Shown: positions 1 to 10,999, counted from the first letter of the stretch. The stretch: DNA of 64,000 bases from Variovorax terrae (GCF_022809125.1 NZ_JALGBI010000001.1:682001-746000); one strand, 5' to 3'. Notes: generated from the letters alone by a model not told the origin. Numbers and translations are program-made.

Positions 1-251
1 ACATGGAGGGCGCGGGCAAGGTGTTCGGCGTGGTTGCCACACTGACGGCGCTCACGAGGCCGTTCAACTACCTGGGCCTGCCGGTGCTGAGCATGCCGAT
101 CGGCCGCGACGCCAACGGCCTGCCGATGGGCGCGCAACTCATCGGCCGGCCCTTTGGTGAGGCCCGGCTGCTGGCCATGGCGCAGGCGCTGGCCGCTGAC
201 ATCGGCTGGGCGGCCAGGCCCTCGGGCTTGCCCGTGAATCAAACTCTCTGA
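1..251 (+). CDS. Amidase (amidase-signature family), C-terminal fragment cut by window edge
   Basis: Only the last 82 or so residues are present; the reading frame is open to the left edge, so the gene begins outside the window. The fragment carries the closing part of the amidase-signature fold: a segment reading FNYLGLPVLSMPIG, then GLPMGAQLIGRPFGEARLL, as at the C-terminus of GatA-like and other amidases. The catalytic Ser-Ser-Lys residues would lie upstream and cannot be checked. It ends 19 bp before the next gene on the same strand, so the two are probably co-transcribed. Substrate unknown. A true GatA is less likely, because gatB would be expected next and a hydrolase gene is found instead. 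Confidence 0.85.
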   Translation, partial: MEGAGKVFGVVATLTALTRPFNYLGLPVLSMPIGRDANGLPMGAQLIGRPFGEARLLAMAQALAADIGWAARPSGLPVNQTL

Positions 252-270
252 CACAGACAAGGCACCACAC

Positions 271-966
271 ATGACAACCCCCTGGCAATCCTATTTGAGC
301 GAGCAGGACCGCGCCGTGCTGGCGCGCGGCAAGTTCGGCCGGCGCATGGGCTTCGGCCGGCGCCCGGCGGTGGTGGTGATCGACGCCCAGAAGTACATGG
401 TGGGCGAGGCCGGCCGCGATGCCGACTGGCCCTCGAGCTGCGGCGAGGCCGGCCGCCAGGCGGTGGCCGCCATCGCCGAGGTGGTGGGCACGGCCCAGGG
501 CGCGGGCGTGCCCTGCTTCTTTACTCTGTTCGAGATCGCGCGCGACGGCTCCGACATCGGCGTCTACCGCCGCAAGCGCGACCTGCTGGACAGCGAGCAC
601 TGGTGCCTGGCCGGCAGCGAGGGCGCGCAACTGGTGCCCGAGCTGCAGCCGGCGGCGGGCGACGTGGTCTTCGTCAAGAAGAAGCCCAGCGGCTTTCACG
701 GCACGCCGCTGCTGGGCTACCTGGTGGACCGCGGCATCGACACCCTGATCGTCACCGGTGGCGCCACCAGCAACTGCGTGCGCGCCACCGTCTTCGATGC
801 CGCCTCGTGGAACTTCCGCGCGATCGTGCCGCAGGAGGCGGTGTTCGACCGCATTCCGATCTCGCACGCGGTCTCGCTGTTCGACATGGACCGGCAGTTC
901 GCAGACGTGCTGCCGCTGGCCGAGGTGACTGCCTACCTGAAGGGCCTGAAGGCGGACGCGGAGTAG
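271..966 (+). CDS. Isochorismatase-family (cysteine) hydrolase
   Basis: A 231-residue cytoplasmic hydrolase of the isochorismatase/N-carbamoylsarcosine amidase superfamily. The expected triad is visible: Asp38 in VVVIDAQ, Lys136-138 in VFVKKKPSGF, and nucleophile Cys169 in GGATSNCVRATV. The GGATSNCV motif and the Phe/Gly residues after the lysine fit the amide or carbamoyl-amide hydrolysing branch rather than true isochorismatase. It follows an amidase gene by 19 bp, which suggests a two-step amide or ureide degradation unit. Whether this serves nitrogen release from purine breakdown products, given the xanthine dehydrogenase genes next door, is inference. The gene converges on xdhB. Confidence 0.85.
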   Translation: MTTPWQSYLSEQDRAVLARGKFGRRMGFGRRPAVVVIDAQKYMVGEAGRDADWPSSCGEAGRQAVAAIAEVVGTAQGAGVPCFFTLFEIARDGSDIGVYRRKRDLLDSEHWCLAGSEGAQLVPELQPAAGDVVFVKKKPSGFHGTPLLGYLVDRGIDTLIVTGGATSNCVRATVFDAASWNFRAIVPQEAVFDRIPISHAVSLFDMDRQFADVLPLAEVTAYLKGLKADAE

Positions 967-1013
967 GGCGGCGCCGTTTGTCGCGGCACAAGGAAGCTGG
1001 CGCGGCCCGGGCC

Positions 1014-1091
1014 AGGGCCACCGCAGAACCGGCTTGGCCGGGCCGCTGGTGGCGCCCCCTTGGGGGAGGCGCCGCAGGCGCTTCGGGGGTG
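1014..1091. repeat. GC-rich intergenic repeat, family B, copy 1
   Basis: A block of about 80 bp shared with 28111-28201 (same orientation) and 41722-41806 (inverted). Common core pieces are CCACCGC, GAACCGGCTT, GGCCGCTGGTGGCGCC, a CCCCC/GGGGG dyad, and AGGCGCCGCAGGCGCTTCGG. The internal inverted repeats could fold into strong hairpins. It fills the space between the convergent ends of the hydrolase and xdhB, so it may act as a bidirectional transcript end. Confidence 0.85.
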
Positions 1092-1097
1092 TTTCAC

Positions 1098-3460
1098 TCA
1101 GGCTTTCAGGGCCTTGAGCACGTTCTCCGCCGTGGCGGGCGCGTCCATGCGCACCGGCTGGCTGCCGCCCTGTGCGGCGGCCACCGCGTCGCGGATCGCT
1201 TCCCGCACGCTCACCGCCAGCATGAACGGCGGCTCGCCCACGGCCTTGCTGCCGCCCACGTTGTCCTCGCGGTTGGGCTCGGGCCAGAGGTCGACCTTGA
1301 AGTGTTCCGGCACGTCGCCCGTGGCCGGGATCTTGTAGGTGCTGGGCGCGTGGGTGGCGAGGTAGCCCTTGTCGTTCCACACCAGCTGCTCGGTGGTGAG
1401 CCAGCCCATGCCCTGGATGAAGCCGCCTTCGATCTGGCCGATGTCCAGCGCCGGGTTGATGCTGGTGCCCACGTCGTGCAGGATGTCCACCTTGAGCACG
1501 CGGCTCTCGCCGGTCAGTGTGTCGATGGCCACTTCGCTGCAGGCCGCGCCGTAGGCGAAGTAGTAGAACGGCCGGCCGGTGAGGGTGAGCTTGTCGTAGT
1601 GGATCTTGGGCGTGCGGTAGAAGCCGTCGCTCCAGAGCTGGATGCGGTTGGCGTAGGCGGCCTGCACCACCTCGTCGAAGCTGCGCGTGGCCTTGGGGCT
1701 GGTGACGCGGCCGCCCGCGAAGCGGACGGCGCCGGCACCGCAGCCGTCCAGCCCGGCCACGAAGGCGGCCAGGTTGTCGCGCACATGGCGCGCGGCGTAC
1801 TGCGCGGCGCGGCCGTTCAGGTCGGTGCCGCTGCTGGCGGCGGTGGCCGAGGCGTTGGGCACCTTGCTGGTGTCGGCCGCGGTGGAGCGCACGCGCTCGA
1901 ACGGCACGCCCAGTTCGTCGGCCACGATCTGCGCCACCTTGGTGTTCAGGCCCTGGCCCATCTCGGTGCCGCCGTGGTTCACCTGCACGCTGCCGTCGAG
2001 GTAGACGTGCACCAGCGCGCCGGCCTGGTTGAACAGGGTGGCGGTGAAGCTGATGCCGAACTTTACCGGCGTGAGCGCGATGCCGCGCTTGATCACCGGG
2101 CTGCCGGCGTTCCAGGCCGCGATGGCCTCGCGCCGCTGCCGGTAGTGCGACGACTGCGCCAGCGTCGACAGCAGGGGCTGCAGGATGTTGTCTTCCACCT
2201 TCATCTGGTAGTGGGTGACGTTGCGTTCCTCGATGCCGTAGAGGTTGCGCAGGCGCACGTCGAACGGGTCCAGGCCCAGCGTGCGCGCGATGTCGCCGAG
2301 GATGGCCTCGATCACGATCACGCCCTGCGGCCCGCCGAAGCCGCGGAACGCGGTGTGGCTCTGCGTGTTGGTCTTGCAGCGGTAGGAGGCGATCTCCACG
2401 TCGCTCAGGAAGTAGGCGTTGTCGGCGTGGAAGATGGCGCGGTCGGCCACCGGGCCCGACAGGTCGGCCGAGAAGCCGCAGTCGGCCAGCATGGTGAGCT
2501 TGAGCGCGGTCACGAGGCCGCTGCCGTCGAAGCCCACGGTGTAGTCGTAGGCGAACGGGTGGCGCTTGCCGGTGACCATGAAGTCGTCGTCGCGGTCCAG
2601 CCGCAGCTTGACCGGGCACCTGAACTTGCGCGCCGCCAGCGTGGCCCACACGGCCAGGTGGCCGGCCTGGGTTTCCTTGCCGCCGAAGCCGCCGCCCATG
2701 CGCCGGCATTCCACCGTCACCGCGTTGTTCTCGATGCCCAGCGCATGCGCCACCCAGTGCTGGATCTCGCCCGGGTGCTGAGTGCTGGAATAGACCCACC
2801 ACTGGCCCTGCTCCAGCGGCAGCGCATAGGCCACCTGGCCTTCCAGGTAGAAGTGCTCCTGGCCGCCCACCTGCAGCTGGCCGCTCAGCCGGTGCGGCGA
2901 TTGCGCCAGGGCGGCCTCGGGCTCGCCGCGCCGCACGGTCACGGGCGGCAGCACATAGCTCTGCTTCGCGTGGGCCTCGCGCGGCGTCATCACCGGCGGT
3001 AGCGGGTCGATCTTCAGCTGCACCTGGCGCGCGGCGCGGCGCGCCTGCATCACGGTCTCGGCCACCACCAGGCCGACCACCTGGCCGATGTGCTGCACGG
3101 TGTCGCGCGCGAACACGGGCTCGTCGTGCACGAAGGTGGCAAGCATCGGGTCGCCGGGAATGTCGCCGGCCAGCACCACGCCGCGCACGCCCGGCAGGGC
3201 CAGCGCCGCGGCTGCGTTCACGCCGAGCAGGCGGCCGTGGGCCACGTTGGAGAGGATGGGCGCCGCGTGCAGCGTGCCCTTGACCTCGGGGATGTCGTCC
3301 ACATAGGTGGCGCTGCCGGCCACCTGGGCGCGCGCGCTTTCGTGCGGGCGCGAAACGCCCACTGCGCTGTCGGGCGCGGCGGGGGCCGGGCGCTGCTCGC
3401 CCGCGGCGGCGGTGCGGCCGGCGCCGCCGCCGGCGGGGGTGAATTCCTTGTCGCGCATGT

Positions 3461-3464
<4 letters not shown>
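1098..3464 (-). CDS. xdhB: Xanthine dehydrogenase, molybdenum-binding subunit
   Basis: A 788-residue large subunit of bacterial xanthine dehydrogenase, which oxidises hypoxanthine to xanthine and xanthine to urate at a molybdopterin centre. The N-terminal a/b-hammerhead domain includes GSATYVDDIPE. The Mo-domain contains FRGFGGPQ, and the C-terminal KAVGEPPFMLA holds the conserved catalytic Glu. The start MNMRDKEF was chosen because its ATG overlaps the xdhA stop by 4 bp (ATGA), the usual coupling of these subunits. An in-frame extension further upstream runs antisense-like through xdhA and was rejected. Length matches the family. No xdhC (cofactor-insertion chaperone) follows; a repeat and a convergent gene do. 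Confidence 0.96.
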
Positions 3465-4981
<1,517 letters not shown>

Positions 4982-5059
4982 GGATCTATGGGTGTTCCGT
5001 CTGCCATGGTCTGGCGTTGCCAAGAGGGTAAGGCGGGAGACCGCACCTTTTCATAAGCG

Positions 5060-5073
5060 TTGTCATATGACAA
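5060..5073. promoter_or_regulatory. Perfect 14-bp palindrome, candidate LysR operator
   Basis: TTGTCATATGACAA is a perfect inverted repeat in the 108-bp gap between divergent xdhA and the LysR gene, ending 16 bp before the regulator start. Position and symmetry fit a LysR-type autoregulatory and activation site. Assignment is by location only. Confidence 0.55.
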
Positions 5074-5089
5074 GAATGCAGGCTCAGGT

Positions 5090-6022
5090 ATGAGAGATCA
5101 AGCGCTTTTCGACAAGATAGACCTCCATCTCATAAGGGTCTTGCACACCGTGTTAACCGAACGCAGCGTTTCGCGCGCCGCCATCCGCCTCGGGATGTAC
5201 CAGCCTGCCGTGTCGGCCGCCCTCAAGCGGCTGCGCGACCTGGCTGGCGACCCCCTTCTGGTGCGTTCGGGCGCCGGCATGGTGCCCACCGATGCCGGGT
5301 TGCGCATGGTCGAGCCCGCCGCCAGCATTCTGCGCGCGGCCGAGGTGCTGTTCACCGATGCGCGCGGCTTCGAGCCCCAGAGTGCGCGCAACACCTTCCG
5401 CGTGGCCGCCAGCGACTACCTCGACCCGCTGTTCCTGCCGCAGCTGGTGTCGCAGATCAAGGCCCAGGCGCCGCTGTGCCACGTCGAGATCCACCCGCTG
5501 TCGGCCGAGTCCGACTACCAGGCGCATCTGGCGCTGGGCGAGGTGGACGTGGTGATCGGCAACTGGCTCAAGCCGCCGGACGAGCTGCACATGGGCCGGC
5601 TGTTCGGCGACGAGGTGGTGTGCCTGGTGGCCAACGACCACCCGGCCGTGCGCCGCAAGTGGGACGCTGCCTCCTGGCTGGCGGCCGAGCACATCGCGCC
5701 CACGCCCACCCACCCCGGGGCCAAGGGCGTGATCGACGACCACCTCGACTCGCTGGGCCTGCGCCGCAACATCACGGCGCGCTGCCCGCATTTCGGGCTG
5801 ATCCCGGCGATGGTGGCCTCGAGCCTGCTGGTGCTGACCACCGGGCGCCAGTACTGCGAGCGCTATGTCGAGCGTTTGCCGGTGAAAATCCTGGACTGTC
5901 CGATCGAATTCCCCCGCCTGATGTACTACCAGCTCTGGCATGAGCGCACCCATGCCTCGAATTCCGCGAAATGGTTGCGCGACCGGGTCAAGGCGGTCGC
6001 CGCGGCGCTACGAAAAGAATAG
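5090..6022 (+). CDS. LysR-family transcriptional regulator of the purine locus
   Basis: A 310-residue LTTR. The N-terminal winged helix-turn-helix spans about residues 8-66 (LIRVLHTVLTERSVSRAA, then QPAVSAALKRLRDLAGDPLLVR), followed by the periplasmic-binding-like effector domain (NTFRVAASDYLDPLFLP, DVVIGNWL). The ATG at 5090 is chosen over an upstream TTG because it gives the usual LTTR N-terminus and leaves the palindromic site outside the coding region. It is divergent from xdhAB and upstream of the transporter genes in the same direction, so it probably controls one or both. The effector may be a purine or its oxidation product; that is inference from context. Confidence 0.9.
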   Translation: MRDQALFDKIDLHLIRVLHTVLTERSVSRAAIRLGMYQPAVSAALKRLRDLAGDPLLVRSGAGMVPTDAGLRMVEPAASILRAAEVLFTDARGFEPQSARNTFRVAASDYLDPLFLPQLVSQIKAQAPLCHVEIHPLSAESDYQAHLALGEVDVVIGNWLKPPDELHMGRLFGDEVVCLVANDHPAVRRKWDAASWLAAEHIAPTPTHPGAKGVIDDHLDSLGLRRNITARCPHFGLIPAMVASSLLVLTTGRQYCERYVERLPVKILDCPIEFPRLMYYQLWHERTHASNSAKWLRDRVKAVAAALRKE

Positions 6023-6087
6023 CAACCCATGACCAGCCGACCTGGACCCCGAGCCAGTTTCATTCAAAAAAAGAGACACAACCAGGC

Positions 6088-7614
6088 ATGAGCACCCCCC
6101 GACTCCAACTGGCGCACATCACCAAGCGCTATCCGGCCGTGGTGGCCAACAGCGACGTCTCGCTGACCGTCCGGTCCGGCGAGATCCATGCCGTGCTGGG
6201 CGAGAACGGCGCTGGCAAATCGACGCTGATGAAGATCATCTACGGCTCCGTCAAGCCCGACGAAGGCAGCGTGATGTTCAACGGCGCGCCGGTGCACATC
6301 CGCAACCCGCAGGAGGCGCGCGCCCTGGGCATCAGCATGGTGTTCCAGCACTTCAGCCTGTTCGACACGCTGACCGTGGCCGAGAACGTCTGGCTCGGCC
6401 TGAGCAAGAGCCTCACGCTGGGCGAGGTGGCGCACAGCATCACCGCCAAGGCCGCCGAGTACGGCCTGGACATCGACCCGACGCGCCCGGTCCACACCCT
6501 GAGCGTGGGCGAGATGCAGCGCGTGGAGATCATCCGCGCGCTGCTGACCAACCCCAAGCTGCTGATCCTGGACGAGCCGACCTCGGTGCTCACGCCGCAG
6601 GCCGTGGAGAAGCTGTTCGTGGTGCTCAAGAAGCTCGCCTCCGAGGGCTGCAGCATCCTCTACATCAGCCACAAGCTGCACGAGATCCGCGAGCTGTGCA
6701 GCGCCTGCACCGTGCTGCGCGGCGGCAAGGTCACGGGCGTCTGCAACCCGCAGCAGGAAAGCAACGCCTCGCTCAGTCGCCTGATGATCGGCGCCGAGCC
6801 GCCGGCGCTGGAGCACCACAGCGCCCGGGCCGGCGACACCGTGCTGAGCGTGCAGTCGCTGAGCCTGGGGCGCGAATCGGCCTTCGGCGTCGATCTGGAC
6901 GGCATCTCGCTGGAGGTGCGCGCCGGCGAGGTGGTGGGCATCGCCGGGGTGTCGGGCAACGGCCAGCAGGAACTGCTGTACGCGCTGTCGGGCGAGGACC
7001 GGCGCGCTGGCGCCGCCATGATCCGCATCCAGGGCCAGGCGGCCGGGCACTTCGGCCCGGGCCGGCGGCGCGCGCTGGGCGTGCATTTCGTGCCCGAGGA
7101 GCGGCTGGGCCGCGGCGCCGTGCCCACGCTGGGGCTGGCGCACAACCTGCTGCTGACCCGCGGCAACGCGGTCGGGCGCGGCGGCTGGATCCGGGTGGGC
7201 GCGCTGGAGCGCCAGGCGGCGGACATCATCCGGCGCTTCAACGTCAAGGCCGGCGGCCCGAACGCGGCGGCGCGCTCGCTGTCGGGCGGCAACCTGCAGA
7301 AATTCATCGTCGGGCGCGAGATCGACGCCAAGCCGAAGCTGCTGATCGTCTCGCAGCCGACCTGGGGCGTGGACGTGGGCGCGGCGGCGCAGATCCGCGG
7401 CGAGATCCTGGCGCTGCGCGACGCCGGCTGCGCGGTGCTGGTGGTGAGCGAGGAGCTGGACGAGCTGTTCGAGATCAGCGACCGGCTGCACGTGATCGCC
7501 AAGGGGCGGCTGTCGCCCTCGATCCCGCGCGCCGCCGCCACGGTGACGCAGATCGGCGAATGGATGTCGGGCCTGTGGAGTGCGGCCCCTGCCGGCGAGG
7601 TGGCCCATGCTTAA
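6088..7614 (+). CDS. BMP-type nucleoside/purine ABC transporter, ATP-binding protein
   Basis: A 508-residue protein with two fused nucleotide-binding domains, as in sugar/nucleoside importers of the NupO/YufO type. Domain 1 has Walker A GENGAGKST, signature LSVGEMQRVE and Walker B LLILDEPTS. Domain 2 is degenerate, with GVSGNGQQEL in place of Walker A and LLIVSQPTWGVDVG in place of Walker B, while keeping signature LSGGNLQK. This asymmetry is normal for the family. The start at MSTPRLQL is 65 bp after the LysR stop. Its end overlaps the first permease gene by 8 bp. With the two permeases and a BMP lipoprotein it forms a complete importer. Confidence 0.93.
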   Translation: MSTPRLQLAHITKRYPAVVANSDVSLTVRSGEIHAVLGENGAGKSTLMKIIYGSVKPDEGSVMFNGAPVHIRNPQEARALGISMVFQHFSLFDTLTVAENVWLGLSKSLTLGEVAHSITAKAAEYGLDIDPTRPVHTLSVGEMQRVEIIRALLTNPKLLILDEPTSVLTPQAVEKLFVVLKKLASEGCSILYISHKLHEIRELCSACTVLRGGKVTGVCNPQQESNASLSRLMIGAEPPALEHHSARAGDTVLSVQSLSLGRESAFGVDLDGISLEVRAGEVVGIAGVSGNGQQELLYALSGEDRRAGAAMIRIQGQAAGHFGPGRRRALGVHFVPEERLGRGAVPTLGLAHNLLLTRGNAVGRGGWIRVGALERQAADIIRRFNVKAGGPNAAARSLSGGNLQKFIVGREIDAKPKLLIVSQPTWGVDVGAAAQIRGEILALRDAGCAVLVVSEELDELFEISDRLHVIAKGRLSPSIPRAAATVTQIGEWMSGLWSAAPAGEVAHA

Positions 7615-8683
7615 GCTCGAACCCCGTCCCCAGCCGTCCCGGCTCTGGAGCTTCAGCTCGCCCCTGCTGGCGCTGGCGATCACCGTGGTGCTCGGCGTGC
7701 TGCTGTTCGCCGCCCTGGGCAAGGACCCGGTCAAGGGCCTGCAGGTGTTCTTCTGGGAACCCATCAAGACGCCCTACGCCCTGGGCGAGCTGATGGTCAA
7801 GGCCACGCCGCTGCTGATCATCGCGCTGGGGCTGGCCGTGTGCTTTCGCTCCAACGTCTGGAACATCGGCGCCGAAGGCCAGTTCGTGATCGGCGCGGTG
7901 GCGGCCGGCGGCGTGGCGCTGCTGGCCGACAAGACCACCGGCGGCTGGATCGTGATCGCCGTGCTGCTGGCCGGCGTGCTCGGCGGCATGGCCTGGGCCG
8001 GCCTCACGGCGCTGCTGCGCGACCGCTTCAACGCCAACGAGATCCTGGTCAGCCTGATGCTGGTCTACGTGGCCGACATGGTGCTGAGCTACCTGGTCTA
8101 CGGCCCCTGGAAGGACCCGGCCGGCTACAACTTCCCGCAGACCAAGACCTTCGAGGCCGCCACCCAGATCCCGCGGCTGATGCAGGGCTCGCGCGTGAGC
8201 ATCGGCCTGCTGATCGGGCTGCTGGGTGCGGGCGCGCTGTGGGTGTTCCTGTTCCGCACGCGCGCCGGCTTCGCGCAGCAGGTGGGCGGGCTGGCGCCGG
8301 CGGCGGCGCGCTACGCGGGCTTCTCCTCGCGCCGCGCGCTGTGGACGGCGCTGCTGGTCTCGGGCGGCGCGGCCGGCCTGGCCGGGGCGCTCGAGGTGGC
8401 GGGCCCGATCGGCCAGCTCACGCCCTATGTGCCGGCGGGCTACGGCTTCGCCGCCATCATCGTGGCCTTTGTCGGGCGGCTGCACCCGGCGGGCATGGTG
8501 TTCTCGGCCATCCTGATGAGCATGTTCTACATCGGCGGCGAACTCGCGCAGTCGCGCCTGGGCCTGCCCAAATCCATCACCGGCGTGTTCCAGGGCCTGT
8601 TGCTGTTCACGCTGCTGGCCTGTGACACGCTGATCGCCTACCGCATCAAGTTCACCGGCGCCAGCCAGGGAGAGGTCCGCTGA
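7607..8683 (+). CDS. BMP-type ABC transporter permease 1 (NupP-like)
   Basis: A 358-residue inner-membrane permease of the BPD_transp_2 family. It has many hydrophobic helices, and the conserved block NVWNIGAEGQFVIGA is the signature of nucleoside permeases of this class. The start overlaps the ATPase gene by 8 bp and the stop overlaps the next ATG (TGATG), so translation is coupled. It pairs with the second permease to form the membrane channel. Substrate is assigned from its deaminase and xanthine dehydrogenase neighbours, not from the sequence itself. Confidence 0.92.
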   Translation: MLKLEPRPQPSRLWSFSSPLLALAITVVLGVLLFAALGKDPVKGLQVFFWEPIKTPYALGELMVKATPLLIIALGLAVCFRSNVWNIGAEGQFVIGAVAAGGVALLADKTTGGWIVIAVLLAGVLGGMAWAGLTALLRDRFNANEILVSLMLVYVADMVLSYLVYGPWKDPAGYNFPQTKTFEAATQIPRLMQGSRVSIGLLIGLLGAGALWVFLFRTRAGFAQQVGGLAPAAARYAGFSSRRALWTALLVSGGAAGLAGALEVAGPIGQLTPYVPAGYGFAAIIVAFVGRLHPAGMVFSAILMSMFYIGGELAQSRLGLPKSITGVFQGLLLFTLLACDTLIAYRIKFTGASQGEVR

Positions 8684-9603
8684 TGGAATCCTATGCACTG
8701 CTCCTCGCGGCCACGCTCAGCGCCGGCACCGTGCTGGCCATCGCGGCCCTGGGCCTGCTGATCAACGAGAAGGCCGGCATCGTCAACCTCGGCGCCGAAG
8801 GCATGATGCTGTGCGCCGCCATCGCCGGCTTTGCCACCGTGGTGCACACCGGCAACGACTGGCTGGGCTTTGCCGCCGGCATGGGCGCGGGCGCGCTGCT
8901 GGCCGCCATCTTCGGCGTGCTGGTGATCTGGCTCAACACCAACCAGTACGCCACCGGCCTGGCGCTGAGCCTGTTCGGCGCGGGTTTCTCGGCCTTTGCG
9001 GGCATCAAGTATGTGCAGGAGAAGCTGCCCGAGCGGCCGCAGTTCTCCCTGCCGCTGCTGGGCGACATCCCGCTGGCGGGGCCGGCGCTGTTCCGCCAGC
9101 ATCCGATGGTGTATTTCGGGGTGGCGCTGGCGCTGGGCCTGATCTGGTTCCTGTACCGCTCGCGCACGGGCCTGGTGCTGCGCTCGGTGGGCGAGTCGCC
9201 CGAGTCGGCCCACGCATTGGGCTACCCGGTGCGGCGCATCCGGCTGGCCGCCGTGGTGGCCGGCGGCGCGCTGTGCGGGCTGGCCGGCGCCTACATCTCG
9301 GTGATCTACACCCCGCTGTGGGTCGAAGGCATGGTGGCGGGCAAGGGCTGGATCGCGCTGGCGCTCACCACCTTCGCCACCTGGCGCCCGGCACGCGTGT
9401 TGCTTGGGGCCTACCTGTTCGGCGGTGTGACCATGCTGCAGTTCCACCTGCAGGGCATGGGGGTGGACATCCCCAGCCAGTTCCTGACCATGCTGCCCTA
9501 CCTGGCCACCATCGTGGTGCTGGCGCTGATTTCGCGCAATCCGGCGTGGATTCGCGCCAACATGCCGGCATCGCTTGGAAAACCCTTTTATCCCGGCTCA
9601 TAA
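8683..9603 (+). CDS. BMP-type ABC transporter permease 2 (NupQ-like)
   Basis: A 306-residue integral membrane permease. The conserved segment GIVNLGAEGMMLCAA parallels the corresponding block in permease 1 and is typical of the NupQ/YufQ partner. Its ATG shares the A of the previous TGA. About eight to ten hydrophobic segments are evident. The binding-protein gene follows 66 bp downstream. Confidence 0.92.
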   Translation: MESYALLLAATLSAGTVLAIAALGLLINEKAGIVNLGAEGMMLCAAIAGFATVVHTGNDWLGFAAGMGAGALLAAIFGVLVIWLNTNQYATGLALSLFGAGFSAFAGIKYVQEKLPERPQFSLPLLGDIPLAGPALFRQHPMVYFGVALALGLIWFLYRSRTGLVLRSVGESPESAHALGYPVRRIRLAAVVAGGALCGLAGAYISVIYTPLWVEGMVAGKGWIALALTTFATWRPARVLLGAYLFGGVTMLQFHLQGMGVDIPSQFLTMLPYLATIVVLALISRNPAWIRANMPASLGKPFYPGS

Positions 9604-9669
9604 TCGAAACCTTGTTTTTGTCCCGTTTTTCGTTTTTCCACTGTCGCAACCCCTATAGAAGGAAATGAC

Positions 9670-10830
9670 ATGACTGACCTGAAGAAACGTTCCCTGCTCA
9701 AAGTCGCCGCCCTGTCCGCGGTGGCTGCAGCGGCCCTCGTGGGTTGCGGCAAGAAGGAAGAGCCCGCACCCGCTCCGGCACCGGCCCCTGCCGCCGCCCC
9801 GGCGCCGGCCAAGCCCGAGCCGCTGAAGATCGCTTTCGCCTACGTCGGCCCGGTGGGCGACGGCGGCTGGACGTTTGCGCACGACAACGCGCGCAAGGCC
9901 CTGGAGAAGGAATTCGGCGACAAGATCGTGACCAGCTTCGTCGAGAAGGTGCCCGAGTCGGCCGACGCCGAGCGCGTGCTGCGCGACATGGCCGCGCAAG
10001 GCAACAAGCTGATCTTCGGCACCACTTTCGGCTACATGGAGCCCATGCTCAAGGTCGCGGCCGACAACAAGGAAGTGAAGTTCGAGCATGCCACCGGCTA
10101 CAAGACGGCCGACAACATGCGCACCTACGACAGCCGCACCTACGAGGGTGCCTACATGGCAGGCGTGGTGGCCGGCAAGATGAGCAAGAGCGGCACGCTG
10201 GGCGTGGTCGGCTCGGTGCCGATCCCCGAGGTGATCCGCAACATCAACAGCTTCACGCTGGGTGCGCAGTCGGTCAACCCCAAGGTCAAGACCAAGGTGG
10301 TCTGGGTCAATGACTGGTTCAACCCGCCCAAGGAAACCGAGGCCGCCACCGCGCTGATCAACGGCGGCGCCGACGTGCTGTTCCAGAACACCGACTCGTC
10401 CGCCGTGCTGCAGACCGCCGAGAAGATGAACAAGCGCGCCTTCGGCTGGGACAGCGACATGACCGCCTACGGCCCCAAGGCCCACCTGGCGTCGGCCGTC
10501 ATCAACTGGACCCCGTACTACATCAAGACCACCAAGGACGTGCTGGACGGCAAGTGGACCACGGGCCAGAGCTGGTGGGGCGTGAAGGAAGGCGCGATCG
10601 ACCTCGTGTCCATCGCCGCCGACGTGCCGGACGACACCAAGGCCAAGATCGCCGACATCAAGAAGGGCCTGAGCGACGGCAGCTTCGCGATCTGGAAGGG
10701 TCCGATCCTGGACAACACCGGCAAGGAAGTGGTGGCCAAGGACGCCGTGGCGGACGACAAGTTCCTGGGCGGCATCAATTTCTACGTCAAGGGTGTGGAA
10801 GGCAAGGTCCCCGGCGGCGACAAGAAGTAG
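9670..10830 (+). CDS. BMP-family ABC transporter substrate-binding lipoprotein
   Basis: A 386-residue BMP/PnrA-like solute-binding protein. A lipoprotein signal peptide ends at the lipobox LVGC (Cys26), followed by a Pro/Ala-rich tether (APAPAPAPAAAPAPA) and the BMP domain starting LKIAFAYVGPVGDGGWTFAHD. Members bind purine nucleosides or nucleobases and deliver them to the ABC permeases encoded immediately upstream. A GAAGGAAATGACATG start context gives a clear ribosome site. A paralogue lies at 13122-14210. Confidence 0.94.
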   Translation: MTDLKKRSLLKVAALSAVAAAALVGCGKKEEPAPAPAPAPAAAPAPAKPEPLKIAFAYVGPVGDGGWTFAHDNARKALEKEFGDKIVTSFVEKVPESADAERVLRDMAAQGNKLIFGTTFGYMEPMLKVAADNKEVKFEHATGYKTADNMRTYDSRTYEGAYMAGVVAGKMSKSGTLGVVGSVPIPEVIRNINSFTLGAQSVNPKVKTKVVWVNDWFNPPKETEAATALINGGADVLFQNTDSSAVLQTAEKMNKRAFGWDSDMTAYGPKAHLASAVINWTPYYIKTTKDVLDGKWTTGQSWWGVKEGAIDLVSIAADVPDDTKAKIADIKKGLSDGSFAIWKGPILDNTGKEVVAKDAVADDKFLGGINFYVKGVEGKVPGGDKK

Positions 10831-10883
10831 CGCTCGGCTACTGCGCGGCTGCCATGCGTCGTTGGGCGGTGCTCGCCATCCTC

Positions 10884-10899
10884 ATGGACCGAAGTCCAT
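10884..10899. other. Small perfect hairpin in the gap after the binding-protein gene
   Basis: ATGGAC and GTCCAT pair around a CGAA loop (a GNRA-like tetraloop closed by C-G). It sits in a 170-bp non-coding interval that shows no gene. The surrounding sequence looks like an intergenic element, but there is no second copy in this window. Confidence 0.4.
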
Positions 10900-10969
10900 T
10901 CCGGTGGCTGCGCTCCGTCCGCCTAGCCTGACAGCCGCTCGCTACGCCTCCGCTTTGTAGCATTCGACG

Positions 10970-10999
10970 AGCTGCCTCCGGGCGGCTCTTCTTGTTTTT
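10970..10999 (+). terminator. Rho-independent terminator after the ABC transporter operon
   Basis: The stem AGCTGCC/GGCGGCT with loop TCCG is followed by CTTCTTGTTTTTG. It lies directly before the Rieske oxygenase start, so some read-through or a separate downstream promoter would be needed for the following genes. Confidence 0.65.

Noticed and set aside
1014-1091. Insertion sequence or transposon end
   Set aside because: No transposase or terminal inverted repeats; the block recurs twice more as a short non-coding repeat.
139-3002. Very long open frames antisense to the hydrolase and xdhB genes on both strands
   Set aside because: Their products are Arg/Ala/Gly-rich low-complexity strings with no family features; they are by-products of high third-position GC in the real genes.
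6889-7614. Broken second nucleotide-binding domain in the ABC ATPase
   Set aside because: Degenerate Walker motifs in the second half are normal for NupO-type double-domain ATPases.
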